Shown: positions 1 through 6,611, numbered from the stretch's first letter. The stretch is DNA of 6,834 nucleotides from Oscillospiraceae bacterium (GCA_009777685.1 WRLJ01000084.1:1-6834), one strand, 5' to 3'. Notes: generated from the letters alone by a model not told the origin. Numbers and translations are program-made.

Positions 1-557
1 CCGGCCATAGGCTCGGCGAGCAGCCCCTGGCCAAGCAGGAAAAACAACCCCGCAAAAAAGGCGTACACCCCCAGCCGCCACTCCATCGCGAACACCGTGA
101 TGGAGAGAACGACAATGGGGATGAGGCAGAACAGCACACTGGCCAGCGCGTCGGCGCAGAGACTGACCGCGAGGCCCGCGTCGGTGTTCATCGCCGACAG
201 CCGCTCCCCCGAGTGGACGCGGTCCTCCGTGCCGGAGGCCATAAAGGCGCGGAGCATTTTGGTCTGTAACCGCCGTTTCGTTTTCAGCTCCCCGGCGACA
301 TACATCAATATCCCGGGCCAGAGCAACGCAATAAACAGGGCGAACAGCCCCACGGCCTGAAGCCCGGCCATCCAAAGCGCCGTGAAATCCAAATTCAGCA
401 TCGCCCCCGTGATCCCGCCCATCAGCACGGCGTTCATCAGCGAAAAGAACACCGCCTGCGAGGTGTAGAGCAGCGTGCCGATCACCAGAAGCGGCAGATG
501 CGGGCGGGCAAAGCCGTACACAAACCCGAATATGCGCAGGCGGCTGATTTGCTTCAT
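1..557 (-). CDS. ABC exporter half-transporter, N-terminal membrane domain (partial, runs off window)
   Basis: About 185 codons are visible, from an ATG at 557-555 to the window edge, with no stop. The product starts MKQISRLRIFGF and has hydrophobic segments at about residues 20-40, 62-86, 135-156 and 164-180. The charged stretch between them (ELKTKRRLQTKMLRAFM, then SGERLSAMNTDAG at about 116-128) matches the coupling region of type I ABC exporters. It is the counterpart of SGEGVSLFTNDAPLA in the neighbouring gene. The nucleotide-binding domain would lie beyond position 1. The start overlaps the stop of the upstream ABC gene by four bases (ATGA), which suggests translational coupling. The only SD-like sequence is the G-rich run encoding that gene's KGGGAG tail. 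Both ORFs are half-size transporters, so they probably form a heterodimer. The substrate cannot be told. Family assignment is firm; completeness of the gene is unknown. Confidence 0.88.
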   Translation of the reverse strand, partial: MKQISRLRIFGFVYGFARPHLPLLVIGTLLYTSQAVFFSLMNAVLMGGITGAMLNLDFTALWMAGLQAVGLFALFIALLWPGILMYVAGELKTKRRLQTKMLRAFMASGTEDRVHSGERLSAMNTDAGLAVSLCADALASVLFCLIPIVVLSITVFAMEWRLGVYAFFAGLFFLLGQGLLAEPMA

Positions 558-2164
558 CCCGCCCCGCCCCCCTTCGTCAGGGTGACGACCCGGTCGGCCA
601 TCTCCAGCACGGCCTGCCGGTGCGCCACCACCACGGCGGTCTTGCCGCCCGTTTTGACGTAATCGCGGAACGCCTCCAGCACCGCCCGCTCCGTGGCCGG
701 GTCCAGAGCGCTGGTCGCCTCGTCAAAGAGCAGGATGTCCGCGTCGCGGTAAAAGGCGCGGGCCATGGCGATGCGCTGCTTCTGCCCGCCGGACACATTG
801 GCCGCCGACTCGCTCAGCACGGCGTCAAAGCCCTCGGGCAAGCCCGTGATAAACTCGTAAATGCCCGCGTTCTCGCAGGCGGCGCGCAGCTTATCCTCGT
901 CGTCCGGAAGATTCCCAATAATGTTCTCCCGGATCGAAACCGGCAGCAGATAGCCGTCCTGCGGCACATAGGTCACATGGGGGGAGGACAGCGAAATCCG
1001 CCCGCCGTCCGGTGCGTACAGCCCCAGCATCAGCTTCAGCGCGGTGCTCTTCCCGCACCCGCTCGGCCCCGCCACGGCGGTGACGCTCCCCTGGTCCACG
1101 GCGAAGGACACGCCCTCAAAGATCATGGCGTCCTCCGAGTACCCGAAGCGCACGTCGTCAAAGACGGCGGCGTACTTTCCGGCGGTGTCCATGCGTATGC
1201 CTTCCCCCGCCGCCGTGTCCGGCGTGAACTCCATCACCCGCATGGCCGACGCCTTGGCCAGCTGGAGCCGCGCCAAGTCCTGGGCGAACATCATCAGCCA
1301 GCTCCCCACGGGGCCGGATACGACGGTCAGCGTGACAAACCCGGCAAGCGTCATCTCCCCGCGGATCACGAGGGCGCAGGCCGCCATGCCCAGCGCGGCC
1401 GTGGGCAGGAAGGTCGTGAACACTCCTGTGAGAAGCAGCGGCACGCTGATCTTGGAGGCCTCGTATTCGGCCCGATAGCATTTCATAAAGCTCTCGTCAA
1501 ACCGCCGCTCCACGGCGGCCTCCAGCCCGTAGGCCTTGACGGTCAGCGGGTTTTGGAGCGCGTCGGCGACGACGGCGACGGTTTCCGCCCTCCGCTCCGA
1601 CACCACCAGGCGTTTTTTGCCGATGGGCGCGGACAGCTTGGCCTGGAACACCGCCAGCAAGGGGAACAACGCGAAATAGACCAGCGTGAGCCAGCCGTTG
1701 ATATACGCCATGAACACCGCCGACACCAACAGGGTGGCAAACTGCGAGATTTGAGCCAGGGCCTGGGTGGTCACAAACTCCGCCGCCAGCGGCGCGTCGT
1801 TGGTGAACAGCGAGACGCCCTCGCCGCTGTTTTTCGCCGCGAAATCCCGGTACGGCATGTCCAGCAGGCGGCGCGTGAAGACGGCGCGTATCCTGTGGAT
1901 GGCCGCGCCGAAGGCCCGCTGGCGCAGCAGCGCCGTAAGGCTGTCCAGCAGGACCTGCGCCGCGCCCGCAACGGCCAGCACGAGCAGAAAGCCCATCATT
2001 TCGCCGTCCAGACCCAACTCCGCCGCCTGAGCCATATCGCCCGTGGCCCGCGCGGACAGCAGGCCGGCCACGGCCGCGGCGGCGGCCGGCAGGATGTACA
2101 GCGCCGCGAAGCGGGCGTATTTCAGGCGGTACGTCCGCAGGGTGGAAAAGAAGGCTTTGATCAT
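554..2164 (-). CDS. ABC exporter half-transporter, fused membrane and ATP-binding domains
   Basis: This 536-residue protein has an N-terminal membrane domain with about six segments (near 20-39, 57-76, 138-155, 157-174, 241-267 and 270-292) and a C-terminal ATPase domain from about 332. The ATPase motifs are complete: A-loop Tyr in FGY (342), Walker A GPSGCGKST (366-374), Q-loop VPQ (Q402), signature VSGGQ (457-461), Walker B ILLFDE with catalytic Glu482, D-loop SALD (485-488) and switch His515 in VVVAHR. This half should therefore hydrolyse ATP. It is somewhat shorter than typical 570-600 residue exporters. The ATG at 2164-2162 is preceded by GGAGGAG with a 4-nt spacer. The gene lies 52 bases after yjbQ on the same strand and overlaps the next ABC gene by ATGA, so the three are probably co-transcribed. 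As a family, such proteins export lipids, peptides or drugs at the cytoplasmic membrane; nothing here fixes the substrate. Confidence 0.95.
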   Translation of the reverse strand: MIKAFFSTLRTYRLKYARFAALYILPAAAAAVAGLLSARATGDMAQAAELGLDGEMMGFLLVLAVAGAAQVLLDSLTALLRQRAFGAAIHRIRAVFTRRLLDMPYRDFAAKNSGEGVSLFTNDAPLAAEFVTTQALAQISQFATLLVSAVFMAYINGWLTLVYFALFPLLAVFQAKLSAPIGKKRLVVSERRAETVAVVADALQNPLTVKAYGLEAAVERRFDESFMKCYRAEYEASKISVPLLLTGVFTTFLPTAALGMAACALVIRGEMTLAGFVTLTVVSGPVGSWLMMFAQDLARLQLAKASAMRVMEFTPDTAAGEGIRMDTAGKYAAVFDDVRFGYSEDAMIFEGVSFAVDQGSVTAVAGPSGCGKSTALKLMLGLYAPDGGRISLSSPHVTYVPQDGYLLPVSIRENIIGNLPDDEDKLRAACENAGIYEFITGLPEGFDAVLSESAANVSGGQKQRIAMARAFYRDADILLFDEATSALDPATERAVLEAFRDYVKTGGKTAVVVAHRQAVLEMADRVVTLTKGGGAG

Positions 2165-2216
2165 ACGGCTCCTCCAGAGCGTTCCTCGGTCACAGGGCAG
2201 ACACGGCCAGTCCCGG

Positions 2217-2633
2217 TCATTCCCCGATAATCTTCACCAGCACGCGCTTATCGCGCATCCCGTCAAACTCGCCGTAAAAAATCTGCTCCCATGTGCCGAA
2301 GTCCAGCTTGCCGTTGGTGACGGCGACCACCACCTCGCGCCCCATCACCGAACGCTTCAGGTGCGCGTCGGCGTTGTCCTCGTAGCCGTTGTGGTCGTAT
2401 TGGCTGTGGGGCTTTTCCGGCGCGAGTTTTTCCAGCCAGCGCTCAAAGTCGCGGTGCAGGCCACTCTCGTTGTCGTTGATGAACACGCTGGCCGTGATGT
2501 TCATGGCGTTGACGAGGCAGAGTCCCTCACGGACGCCGCTTTCGGCCAGCGCGGCGTTCACCTGCGGGGTGATATTGAGGTAGGCGCGGCGGGTCTGGGT
2601 GCGGAAGGTGAGTTCCTTGCGGCAGGTTTTCAT
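2217..2633 (-). CDS. yjbQ: YjbQ / UPF0047 family protein (secondary thiamine-phosphate synthase type)
   Basis: This 138-residue soluble protein matches the usual length of the UPF0047 (YjbQ) family. Recognisable family features are NITASVFINDNES (45-57), the Asp/His-rich stretch YDHNGYEDNADAHLK (79-93) and VTNGKLDFGTWEQIF (105-119) just before the C-terminal strand. The Asp/His cluster probably forms the active or metal site. Proteins of this family have been linked to weak thiamine-phosphate synthase activity, but their physiological role is uncertain, and no other thiamine gene is visible here. The start is well set: ATG at 2633-2631 with AAGGAGG at 2648-2642 and an 8-nt spacer. It ends 52 bases before the ABC gene and may lead that operon. 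The 148-base gap upstream contains a palindromic repeat, and I could not identify a convincing promoter there, so read-through from gdpP is possible. Confidence 0.94.
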   Translation of the reverse strand: MKTCRKELTFRTQTRRAYLNITPQVNAALAESGVREGLCLVNAMNITASVFINDNESGLHRDFERWLEKLAPEKPHSQYDHNGYEDNADAHLKRSVMGREVVVAVTNGKLDFGTWEQIFYGEFDGMRDKRVLVKIIGE

Positions 2634-2689
2634 GGGAATGGCCTCCTTGACGGGTAAAAGTTAATGTTCCTTACTCTGGTGCGCCGCGT

Positions 2690-2752
2690 CATCTAAAACA
2701 TGACATCTGTGCAGGGACGGCCGCCCCTGCAATCGGCATAAACCGTTAGATG
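2690..2752. repeat. Short palindromic intergenic repeat, related to the larger element at 6405-6591
   Basis: The core at 2710-2731 is a 22-base near-perfect palindrome (TGCAGGG, one mismatched pair, CGGCCG centre, CCCTGCA). In minus-strand RNA the mismatch becomes a G-U pair, so the hairpin is continuous there. Bases 2709-2727 match 6451-6469 of the large element at 17 of 19 positions. The core is flanked by CATCTAA (2690-2696) and its inverse TTAGATG (2746-2752). The left arm CGTCATCTAA resembles the CGTCAATCTAA in the terminal repeats of the large element. No clear target duplication flanks it. It lies 30 bases after the gdpP stop. It could act as a transcription-attenuating hairpin, but no T-run follows the stem directly, so I do not call it a standard terminator. 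The rest of the 2634-2781 gap holds only the yjbQ ribosome binding site. Confidence 0.55.
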
Positions 2753-2781
2753 TTACGGCGTAGCAGTCCGCAAGCCTTTCT

Positions 2782-4779
2782 CTAATTCTCCGCGTAAATG
2801 CTCTCGATTACCTGCACCAGGCGCCGGGATACCTCGTGGAGGTCGGCGTCCTTCAGCTGGGCTCCGGCCATCGCCTGATGGCCGCCGCCGCCCAGCTTCT
2901 CGCAGATGACCTGTACGTTGAAGTCGCCCAGGCTGCGGGCGCAGACGGCCGTTTCCCGATCCCCCGCGGGGAAGACCACAAAGGACGCCGCCACGCCGCT
3001 GACCGTCAGCAGCTCGTCGGCGGCCTGCGCCGCCACGGTGCGGTCCACAGGCGTCTCCATCACGCTCATGGCGCATTTCGGGCCGACCATGCGCGCCTCG
3101 CGGATGACCGCGTGGCGCAGGACCGTGCTGTCCAAATCGTTCTGGAACAACTTTTTGACCGCGATCGTGTCCGCCCCCGCGCCGCGCAGAAACGCGGCGG
3201 CCTCGAAGGTGGACACGCCCGTGTGCAGGGCGAAATCCTTGGTGTCCAGCACGATGCCCGCCAGCATCGCTCCCGCCTCCGCGCGCGTGATGTCGCCCGG
3301 CTCGCAGATATAGCGCATCAGCTCCGCCACCAGCTCGCAGGTCGAGGAAGCATACGGCTCGTGGAAGTTTAGGTCCGCGTTGTCGATGTACGTGGCCGCG
3401 CGGCGGTGGTGGTCGATGACGGCCACGCGGTTGACGGTCTGGAGCAGCGGCGGGCTTTCCACGATCTCCGGCCGGTTGCAGTCGACAATGACCAGCAGCG
3501 TCTCCGCGTCGGCGTGCAGCAGCGCCGTCTGGCTGTCGATGAACACCCCCTGATACTCCGGCGCGGCGCGCAGTATGCCGATCAGCCGGCGCGCGGGGCT
3601 GCGGTTTTCCTCCACGACGATAAAAGCCGGCGTGCCGCATTTGCGGGCGACGCAGACCACGCCCGCCGCCGCGCCGACGCTGTCGATGTCCGCGCCGGCG
3701 TGGCCCATGACCATGACCTTCGAGGAGCTGGTGACCAGACGCGCCAGGGTGTTGGCCATGATGCGGCTCTTGACCTTGGTGCGCTTTTCGACCTCCTTGG
3801 AATGGCCGCCGAAAAACTCGAAGTTATAGCGGTGCTTGACGACGGCCTGATCGCCGCCGCGCGACAGGGCCATGTCGATGGCCAGCGAGGCGAAGGTGAA
3901 CGCCTCGGACAAATCCTCGCAGTCGCGGCCGATGCCGATGGAGAGGGTCACGGGGATGTCCCCCGCGCCCGTGATCTCGCGCATGTCCTCCAAAACGGCA
4001 AAGCGCTTTTCCTGAAAGGCCGCCAGATGCCGCTCCTCAAAGACAAACAGGTACTTGTCACGGTCATATTTACGCAATATGCCGTGTGCCGGGTCCGCCC
4101 AGCGGGAAACCTTTTCGTCGATGGCGGCGTGGAGGTTGCTGCGCTTGGCGTCGGTGACGTTTTTCATAATCTCGTCAAAATTGTCGATCAGCAGGATGGA
4201 CACCACGGTGCGGCTAAGGGCGGCCTCGCGCCGCAGTTCGACCAGCTCGGTCATGTCGTGGAAATACAGTGTGCCCATCAGGCCGCGCCCGTCGCGCGCG
4301 CCGGAGCGGACGATATTTCCGGTGACGGTCAGCACCCGCCCGCGCACCGTGACCTCGCCGGGCCGCTCGCCCTTGCCCTCCAGTAGCCAGCGCAGGTCAA
4401 AGCCGGGGATCATGTCGCTGACGCGGATCTCGAAGAGATGCTCCCGCTCGCCGGTCAGCTCGGTGAAGCGAGCGTTGCACCAGAGAATCTCTCCGGTGTC
4501 CACGCGCACGACGACCATCGGAAGCGGATAATTGATGACCGAATCCTTCGCGGCCGAGTCGAGGTTGTCGGCGATCTGGTCGAAATAGCGGGCCAGATTC
4601 CGCCGCCGGTGGATCACCGAGCGGGCGTAGCCGATGTACAGCAGGATCACCGCCGCGAACTCGCACGCCGCCACGATCGGCTCAAAGAACGCCGTCGCCA
4701 CCGCAAAGAGGATCAGCACAAGGAAAAACAGCCGCATCCCCGGCTCCAGTATGCGCTGGACCCGTGTCCGTTTTTTCAC
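2782..4779 (-). CDS. gdpP: GdpP, membrane-anchored cyclic-di-AMP phosphodiesterase (PAS, degenerate GGDEF, DHH-DHHA1)
   Basis: GdpP hydrolyses c-di-AMP to 5'-pApA and so affects potassium and osmotic balance, wall stress and beta-lactam tolerance in Bacillota. The 665-residue product has the family's usual length and order: two membrane segments (about 16-32 and 34-51), a PAS-like domain (about 80-180), a degenerate GGDEF domain (about 188-315, ending SRGGDQAVVK) and a DHH/DHHA1 phosphodiesterase module (about 350-660). Probable metal ligands are present: His360, Asp364 and Asp366 (GHAGADID), Asp433 (VDCNRPE), Asp456-His457-His458 and Asp512 (LDTKDFA). The DHHA1 motif GGGGHQ is at 630-635. 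The frame stays open upstream to 5232, but I chose the GTG at 4779-4777: it has AAGGAGG (4793-4787) with a 7-nt spacer, gives a normal N-terminus and overlaps the previous stop by GTGA. The DHH module looks catalytically intact. The GGDEF domain lacks the diguanylate cyclase motif, as is usual for GdpP. Confidence 0.95.
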   Translation of the reverse strand: MKKRTRVQRILEPGMRLFFLVLILFAVATAFFEPIVAACEFAAVILLYIGYARSVIHRRRNLARYFDQIADNLDSAAKDSVINYPLPMVVVRVDTGEILWCNARFTELTGEREHLFEIRVSDMIPGFDLRWLLEGKGERPGEVTVRGRVLTVTGNIVRSGARDGRGLMGTLYFHDMTELVELRREAALSRTVVSILLIDNFDEIMKNVTDAKRSNLHAAIDEKVSRWADPAHGILRKYDRDKYLFVFEERHLAAFQEKRFAVLEDMREITGAGDIPVTLSIGIGRDCEDLSEAFTFASLAIDMALSRGGDQAVVKHRYNFEFFGGHSKEVEKRTKVKSRIMANTLARLVTSSSKVMVMGHAGADIDSVGAAAGVVCVARKCGTPAFIVVEENRSPARRLIGILRAAPEYQGVFIDSQTALLHADAETLLVIVDCNRPEIVESPPLLQTVNRVAVIDHHRRAATYIDNADLNFHEPYASSTCELVAELMRYICEPGDITRAEAGAMLAGIVLDTKDFALHTGVSTFEAAAFLRGAGADTIAVKKLFQNDLDSTVLRHAVIREARMVGPKCAMSVMETPVDRTVAAQAADELLTVSGVAASFVVFPAGDRETAVCARSLGDFNVQVICEKLGGGGHQAMAGAQLKDADLHEVSRRLVQVIESIYAEN

Positions 4780-6287
4780 CGGCAAACCTCCTTGTCCGTT
4801 TTGCGGGCGGCCCTTTTGAGAAAGGCGCCCGCAGCCGTCCCAAGCGCTTTCAAAGCGCCCAGGGCCGCGTTTTTGACGCTCCCCTTTTCCAGCGGCTTTT
4901 GCATGGGGTCCAGGTCGTAGTGGAGGGTCGCGTACAGTAAAATCAGCGCGAAGTAGAACCCGCCCGTCACCGTGAAAAACACATGCCCGGCCAGCAGCGC
5001 GTAGCTGCCCACCGCGCCGAGAGACACCGCCGCGCAGTAGCCGTCGAAATCCCAGCGCCGCAGGAAGGCCCCCGCCACGCGCCAGAGCTGGCGCGCGTAG
5101 GGCCAGCAGAAGCAGATCACGCCCAGCACGCCGTAAAAGAGGAATATCTCGCTTAAATCCATTTCGATGACCCGCAGGCGCGATCCGCGCCCCAGCCCGA
5201 ACAGCCATGTGACCGGAAGCCCGCCGCGCCACTCGCGGATGTTATAGTTCAGCAGTCCCATGCGGCCCGACAGCAGCCGCCCCAGGAACGACTCCTTGGA
5301 GCCCATCGCCTCCCGCTCCTGGAGCGTCATCTGCTCGACGATGTCCTGCGGCAGGTCGTGCATCTGTTTCAGGTAATACGATTGCAGGGACACCGCCTTG
5401 TCTACAATCTGCCCGGAGCGCCCGTCCGTGACCCAGCCCATCCCGACATAGACCAGCGCGGCGACCCCCAGCACGCAAATCATCGTATACACCCGCGCCG
5501 GCCGCTGATAGCGGACCGCCTCGACCAGCGCGTAGACCAGCAGCAGCGCGAGGGACAGCCCGATGCCGGCAAACGCCGTTTTGGTCCCGATCAGCAGCAG
5601 CGCGTTGACCGTCAGCGCGGGCGGCAGCAGCCGCAGCAGGTCGCGCAGCCGCTTCGGGCCGTCCGCCAGCCGCAGCAGTGCGTCGCGCAGGCCGAACGGC
5701 AGCAGCGCCATCAGAATCGCCGTGGCCTCGTTGCCGGAGAAGAAAAATCCGCGGACGCCGGTGGTCCCGAAGAAATTATAATAGGAGCTGGCGTAAATAT
5801 CCAGCGCGAAGGTCGCCAGTATGGACCCCGCCACCCAGAACGCGGCCCAGGTGAACAGGCGGTTCAGCAGCGCAAGGCGCGTCTCCCGGTCGCCGTACCG
5901 CCGCTTCAGCACATGCCAGAACACCAGGAAGGCGGCGACGTTGTAAATGAATTTCGAGGCGTACTGGATATCCGCGAAAAGCTCGACATCGTTTCCGGCC
6001 ATCAGCTCGGAGGCCACGCTGAGCAGTGCGGCCAGCCCGATGGGCACAACGGTCCAGACCGCGCTCCAGTCGCGCCGCGCCAGCACATACAGGGCCATCA
6101 CGCCCAGCACGGCCATGCGAACCATCAGCGACACCGTCAGCGACGCGGGCAGTCCCAGCGTGATGCCGTTGTTCATCATGTAGCCCGTGACAAAATCCAG
6201 AAACGGGTTGACGAACAGGAACACGATCAGGCCCTGCTCCGCGCGGGTCAATATGCGCTCCGTCCCGGGCCGCAAGCTCTCCGCCAT
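4776..6287 (-). CDS. O-antigen ligase/polymerase-like multi-pass membrane protein
   Basis: This 503-residue integral membrane protein has about 11-12 hydrophobic segments, near 17-35, 46-70, 76-97, 110-127, 144-163, 186-201, 219-257 (two), 266-284, 378-396, 416-434 and 436-455. A long polar loop (about 286-376) precedes the last three, as in the O-antigen ligase/Wzy polymerase superfamily. Superfamily-like stretches are GFFFSGNEATAILMALLPF (180-198), LLIGTKTAFAGIGL (231-244), LSGR (339-342), FGLGRGSR then SEIFLFYGVLG (363-389) and AGHVFFTVTGGFYFALIL (433-450). Such proteins join or polymerise lipid-linked glycans outside the membrane; the Bacillota members are mostly uncharacterised. The last 40 residues form an Ala- and Lys/Arg-rich tail. 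The ATG at 6287-6285 has AGGAGG (6298-6293) with a 5-nt spacer. The stop overlaps the gdpP start by GTGA, so the two are probably translated together. No glycosyltransferase gene is visible, so the glycan is unknown. Confidence 0.8.
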   Translation of the reverse strand: MAESLRPGTERILTRAEQGLIVFLFVNPFLDFVTGYMMNNGITLGLPASLTVSLMVRMAVLGVMALYVLARRDWSAVWTVVPIGLAALLSVASELMAGNDVELFADIQYASKFIYNVAAFLVFWHVLKRRYGDRETRLALLNRLFTWAAFWVAGSILATFALDIYASSYYNFFGTTGVRGFFFSGNEATAILMALLPFGLRDALLRLADGPKRLRDLLRLLPPALTVNALLLIGTKTAFAGIGLSLALLLVYALVEAVRYQRPARVYTMICVLGVAALVYVGMGWVTDGRSGQIVDKAVSLQSYYLKQMHDLPQDIVEQMTLQEREAMGSKESFLGRLLSGRMGLLNYNIREWRGGLPVTWLFGLGRGSRLRVIEMDLSEIFLFYGVLGVICFCWPYARQLWRVAGAFLRRWDFDGYCAAVSLGAVGSYALLAGHVFFTVTGGFYFALILLYATLHYDLDPMQKPLEKGSVKNAALGALKALGTAAGAFLKRAARKTDKEVCR

Positions 6288-6300
6288 AAAAACCTCCTGA

Positions 6301-6325
6301 CGGCAGACGCGGGGCGCGTCCGCCG
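6301..6325 (-). promoter_or_regulatory. Leader hairpin next to the ribosome binding site of the O-antigen ligase-like gene
   Basis: In minus-strand RNA, 6325-6315 pairs with 6311-6301 to give an 11-bp GC-rich stem with a single G-U pair and a CCC loop. The AGGAGG ribosome binding site (6298-6293) starts only 2 nt after the stem. A smaller 5-bp stem (GGGAT/ATCCC, loop of four) lies at 6349-6336, close to the predicted transcript start. The arrangement could limit or tune ribosome access, or protect the 5' end. It matches no riboswitch class that I recognise. The structure is directly visible; the regulatory role is inference. Confidence 0.45.
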
Positions 6326-6357
6326 AAATGGGGAAGGGATGTTTATCCCGCCCTAGT

Positions 6358-6387
6358 ATTAAACCACGGAACCGGCCCGTTTGTCAA
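6358..6387 (-). promoter_or_regulatory. Probable sigma-A promoter for the O-antigen ligase-like gene and gdpP
   Basis: On the minus strand a perfect TTGACA -35 box (6387-6382) is followed after 18 bases by TTTAAT (6363-6358), five of six matches to the -10 consensus. Transcription would start near 6351, giving a leader of about 64 nt before the ATG at 6287. The -35 box lies about 10 bases from the direct repeat flanking the MITE-like element, so the insertion would have landed just upstream of the promoter and left it intact. The -10 lacks the usual A at its second position, so strength is uncertain. Confidence 0.55.
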
Positions 6388-6404
6388 ACGCGGCCCGGAT
6401 GTCC

Positions 6405-6591
6405 CCACGTCAATCTAATTTCCGGCAAAATGTACAAATCCATGAAGGGGGTGTAGGGACGACCGCCCCCGGTCGTCCGAAAACAGGCGGAAACCACGCC
6501 GGTGTTCCCGATTTTACGCCCACCGGCGGACGGTCGAGGGCGACCGTCCCTACAGGGGGTGTGCGATATGACGGAAATTAGAATGACGTGT
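6405..6591. mobile_element. MITE-like non-coding element, about 187 bp, with terminal inverted repeats and flanking direct repeat
   Basis: Bases 6406-6427 and the reverse complement of 6569-6590 match at 20 of 22 positions and share the stretch TCTAATTTCCG. Immediately outside lie direct copies of GGATGTCC (6397-6404 and 6592-6599; nine bases if the next C is counted), as expected for a target-site duplication. The exact ends could shift by one base. Inside, a second inverted repeat TGTAGGGACG lies at 6452-6461 and 6545-6554. No transposase is encoded; the only open frame crossing it is a short shadow. If mobile, it would depend on a transposase elsewhere. It lies between the end of the ArgB-like gene and the promoter of the next operon. 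The repeat structure is seen directly; mobility is inferred. Confidence 0.65.
6452..6554. repeat. Set of three hairpins inside the MITE-like element
   Basis: Three perfect stem-loops lie in a row: GGACGACC/GGTCGTCC (6457-6464 with 6471-6478, 6-base loop), CGCCGGTG/CACCGGCG (6497-6504 with 6521-6528, 16-base loop) and GGACGGTCG/CGACCGTCC (6528-6536 with 6541-6549, 4-base loop). The outer arms TGTAGGGACG and CGTCCCTACA could instead pair with each other, so the region has competing folds. On the minus strand it follows the stop of the ArgB-like gene and could slow transcription or protect the RNA 3' end. No T-tract marks it as a normal terminator. Confidence 0.6.
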
Positions 6592-6611
6592 GGATGTCCC
6601 GCGTTCCCGGT

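Noticed and set aside
620..2230. Plus-strand open frame of 536 codons antisense to the ABC gene
   Set aside because: It mirrors a gene with complete ABC motifs. Its product is rich in Arg, His, Gln and Gly with no recognisable domain, typical of antisense shadows in GC-rich DNA.
2710..2731. Intrinsic terminator after gdpP
   Set aside because: The hairpin is strong, but the bases after the stem on the minus strand (CAGATGTCATG) are not a T-run, so it is listed as a repeat rather than a terminator.
2649..2781. Promoter for yjbQ
   Set aside because: No pair of -35 and -10 boxes with acceptable spacing stood out on the minus strand; candidates such as TTGCGG with TCTAAC were too weak.
2753..3640. 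Minus-strand open frame of 295 codons overlapping the 3' part of gdpP
   Set aside because: An out-of-frame shadow of the DHH/DHHA1 domain with Arg/Gly/Pro-rich composition.
3406..4386. Plus-strand open frame of 326 codons antisense to gdpP
   Set aside because: It lies wholly inside gdpP, whose motifs are intact, has no family-like sequence, and its composition fits an antisense shadow.
4780..5232. In-frame N-terminal extension of gdpP to 816 residues
   Set aside because: The extension reads through the upstream gene out of frame, has low-complexity composition and would exceed the normal GdpP length. The GTG at 4779 has an excellent ribosome binding site.
5358..6356. Plus-strand open frame of 332 codons antisense to the O-antigen ligase-like gene
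   Set aside because: Very rich in Gln, Arg, His and Gly with no hydrophobic core; it is the reverse reading of membrane-segment codons.
6381..6581. Plus-strand 66-codon open frame over the repeat element
   Set aside because: It spans the inverted repeats and hairpins, has no ribosome binding site of the local type and no recognisable product.
6406..6590. CRISPR array or phage attachment site
   Set aside because: The repeats are inverted and occur as one pair without regular spacers, and no tRNA, integrase or cas gene is present.
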